From Azoarcus sp. (GTDB taxonomy: Bacteria > Pseudomonadota > Gammaproteobacteria > Burkholderiales > Rhodocyclaceae): a stretch of DNA of 55,771 nucleotides. The position numbers and the translations under genes are program-made. A model generated the notes under the pieces. That model had not been told where the DNA came from. It saw only the letters and a list, made by a program, of their open reading frames with translations, and did not search any database. Below, in pieces: positions 55,025 to 55,771 of the stretch. The number at the start of each line of letters is the position of its first letter. Positions within the stretch are counted from its first letter, which is position 1. Where the stretch lies: the NCBI GenBank assembly GCA_031289095.1, contig JAITQD010000117.1:1-55771 (forward strand). Direction: 5' to 3'.

Positions 55025-55111
55025 GTTGTTCTCCTCATCGCCAGCTACGATTGGCTGACGGTGGATTTGAATCGGACAGCCCAAAAGGCGAGCTATCCCC
55101 GAAAGGCGCGG

Positions 55112-55141
55112 AGTATAACCATAGAGATGGGGAAATTGCAA
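55112..55141 (-). promoter_or_regulatory. Candidate promoter of rplC and downstream S10 genes
   Basis: On the minus strand TTGCAA and TATACT, each five of six to consensus, are 18 bases apart. It starts about 88 bases upstream of rplC, past the hairpin that follows rpsJ. Confidence 0.6.
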
Positions 55142-55216
55142 GGGGGTCGTTGAACACGGGTCGTCCGCGGGGCTGTTCCGTGATCGTTTGAAACATCGAC
55201 GCACAACATACACGAA

Positions 55217-55250
55217 AGCACAGGGGCCAACATTTGCTGGCCCCTGTGCT
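55217..55250 (-). terminator. Hairpin after rpsJ (attenuator or terminator)
   Basis: AGCACAGGGGCCA and TGGCCCCTGTGCT form a perfect 13-bp stem with an 8-base loop, 24 bases past the rpsJ stop. Only a short T-tract follows on the minus strand, so termination may be partial. Confidence 0.6.
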
Positions 55251-55273
55251 GTGAACGGTCGAACGAGCCGCGA

Positions 55274-55585
55274 TTATTGCAGCTTGATCTCCACATCCAC
55301 GCCAGCCGGAAGATCCAGCTTCATCAGCGCATCGACGGTCTTGTCGGTGGGGTCGACGATGTCCATCAGCCGCAGGTGGGTGCGGATTTCCATCTGGTCG
55401 CGCGAGGTCTTGTTGACGTGCGGCGAACGCAGCAGATTGAAGCGTTCGATGCGGGTCGGCAGCGGCACGGGGCCACACACCACGGCGCCGGTGCGCTTGG
55501 CGGTGTCGACAATTTCGAGCGCGGACTGGTCGATCAGCCGGTAGTCGAAGGCTTTCAGGCGGATGCGGATTTTCTGGCTTTGCAT
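55274..55585 (-). CDS. rpsJ: 30S ribosomal protein S10
   Basis: 103 residues. [19 protein letters not shown] start and [20 protein letters not shown] signature with the loop that reaches the 30S head; it also serves as NusE in antitermination. The start is the ATG at 55585. It lies 65 bases after tuf. Confidence 0.98.
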   Translation of the reverse strand: MQSQKIRIRLKAFDYRLIDQSALEIVDTAKRTGAVVCGPVPLPTRIERFNLLRSPHVNKTSRDQMEIRTHLRLMDIVDPTDKTVDALMKLDLPAGVDVEIKLQ

Positions 55586-55650
55586 GTTGATTCCCAAAGA
55601 GCAAGGCGCGCGGGAACGACATCCCGCGCGCGCGGTGGTGTTGCGAAGTG

Positions 55651-55771
<121 letters not shown>

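Overview
The window is GC-rich chromosomal DNA that reads as a betaproteobacterium. The evidence is a class I PHA synthase with PhaR and PhaB, the rplU-rpmA-obg-proB block, a tuf-rpsJ-rplC... ribosomal cluster, and a LapG/LapD biofilm switch. A Rhodocyclales- or Burkholderiales-type host is my guess; the window does not fix the genus. I see no tRNA, rRNA, CRISPR array or intact insertion sequence. Both edges cut genes: aroC on the left and tuf on the right.

Layout. 1-4.4 kb: aroC (partial), an unknown exported protein, a GlcD-type FAD oxidase and rimO. 4.5-8.0 kb: phaR, phaB and phaC, each with its own hairpin terminator. 8.1-11.5 kb: pgeF-rluD, divergent bamD, and a PP2C phosphatase. 11.8-14.8 kb: rplU-rpmA-obg-proB. 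14.9-17.3 kb: a response regulator with a degenerate GGDEF domain, divergent from an HDOD protein. 17.5-20.9 kb: uup and a TolC-family gene. 21.3-27.3 kb: a sulfonate/nitrate-type ABC transporter, an O-acetylhomoserine sulfhydrylase-type PLP enzyme, a methyltransferase and a DMSP-lyase-like cupin. 27.4-34.3 kb: a second TolC protein divergent from lapG-lapD, then pcm and a third TolC. 34.7-39.7 kb: hybrid histidine kinase, HD-GYP response regulator and orphan periplasmic binding protein with overlapping reading frames. 39.8-45.4 kb: class III cyclase-FHA, a nitronate-monooxygenase-like flavoprotein, glmS and glmU. 45.6-49.8 kb: MaoC-phosphotransacylase fusion, ackA, pduL and a DUF808 membrane protein. 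49.8-50.3 kb: a scar with a duplicated 30-bp piece of the cupin gene and a truncated Rpn-type transposase. 50.3-55.8 kb: the S10 ribosomal operon and the end of tuf.

How the parts work together. The best candidate for an undescribed system is 24.3-27.3 kb. There a methyltransferase resembling the methyl-transfer domain of methionine S-methyltransferases overlaps by 4 bp a cupin that has every active-site residue of the DddQ/DddK/DddL DMSP lyases at the family spacing. Both follow a sulfhydrylase and an organosulfur-type importer. I infer a unit that makes and/or cleaves a methylated sulfonium compound. A second theme is nucleotide signalling: an HD-GYP phosphodiesterase coupled to a kinase and a solute-binding protein, LapG/LapD with degenerate GGDEF and EAL domains, a degenerate GGDEF regulator, and a class III cyclase. 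A third is acyl-CoA flux: PHA storage on one side, and acyl-CoA to acyl-phosphate to acid plus ATP (MaoC-Ptb, AckA, PduL) on the other.
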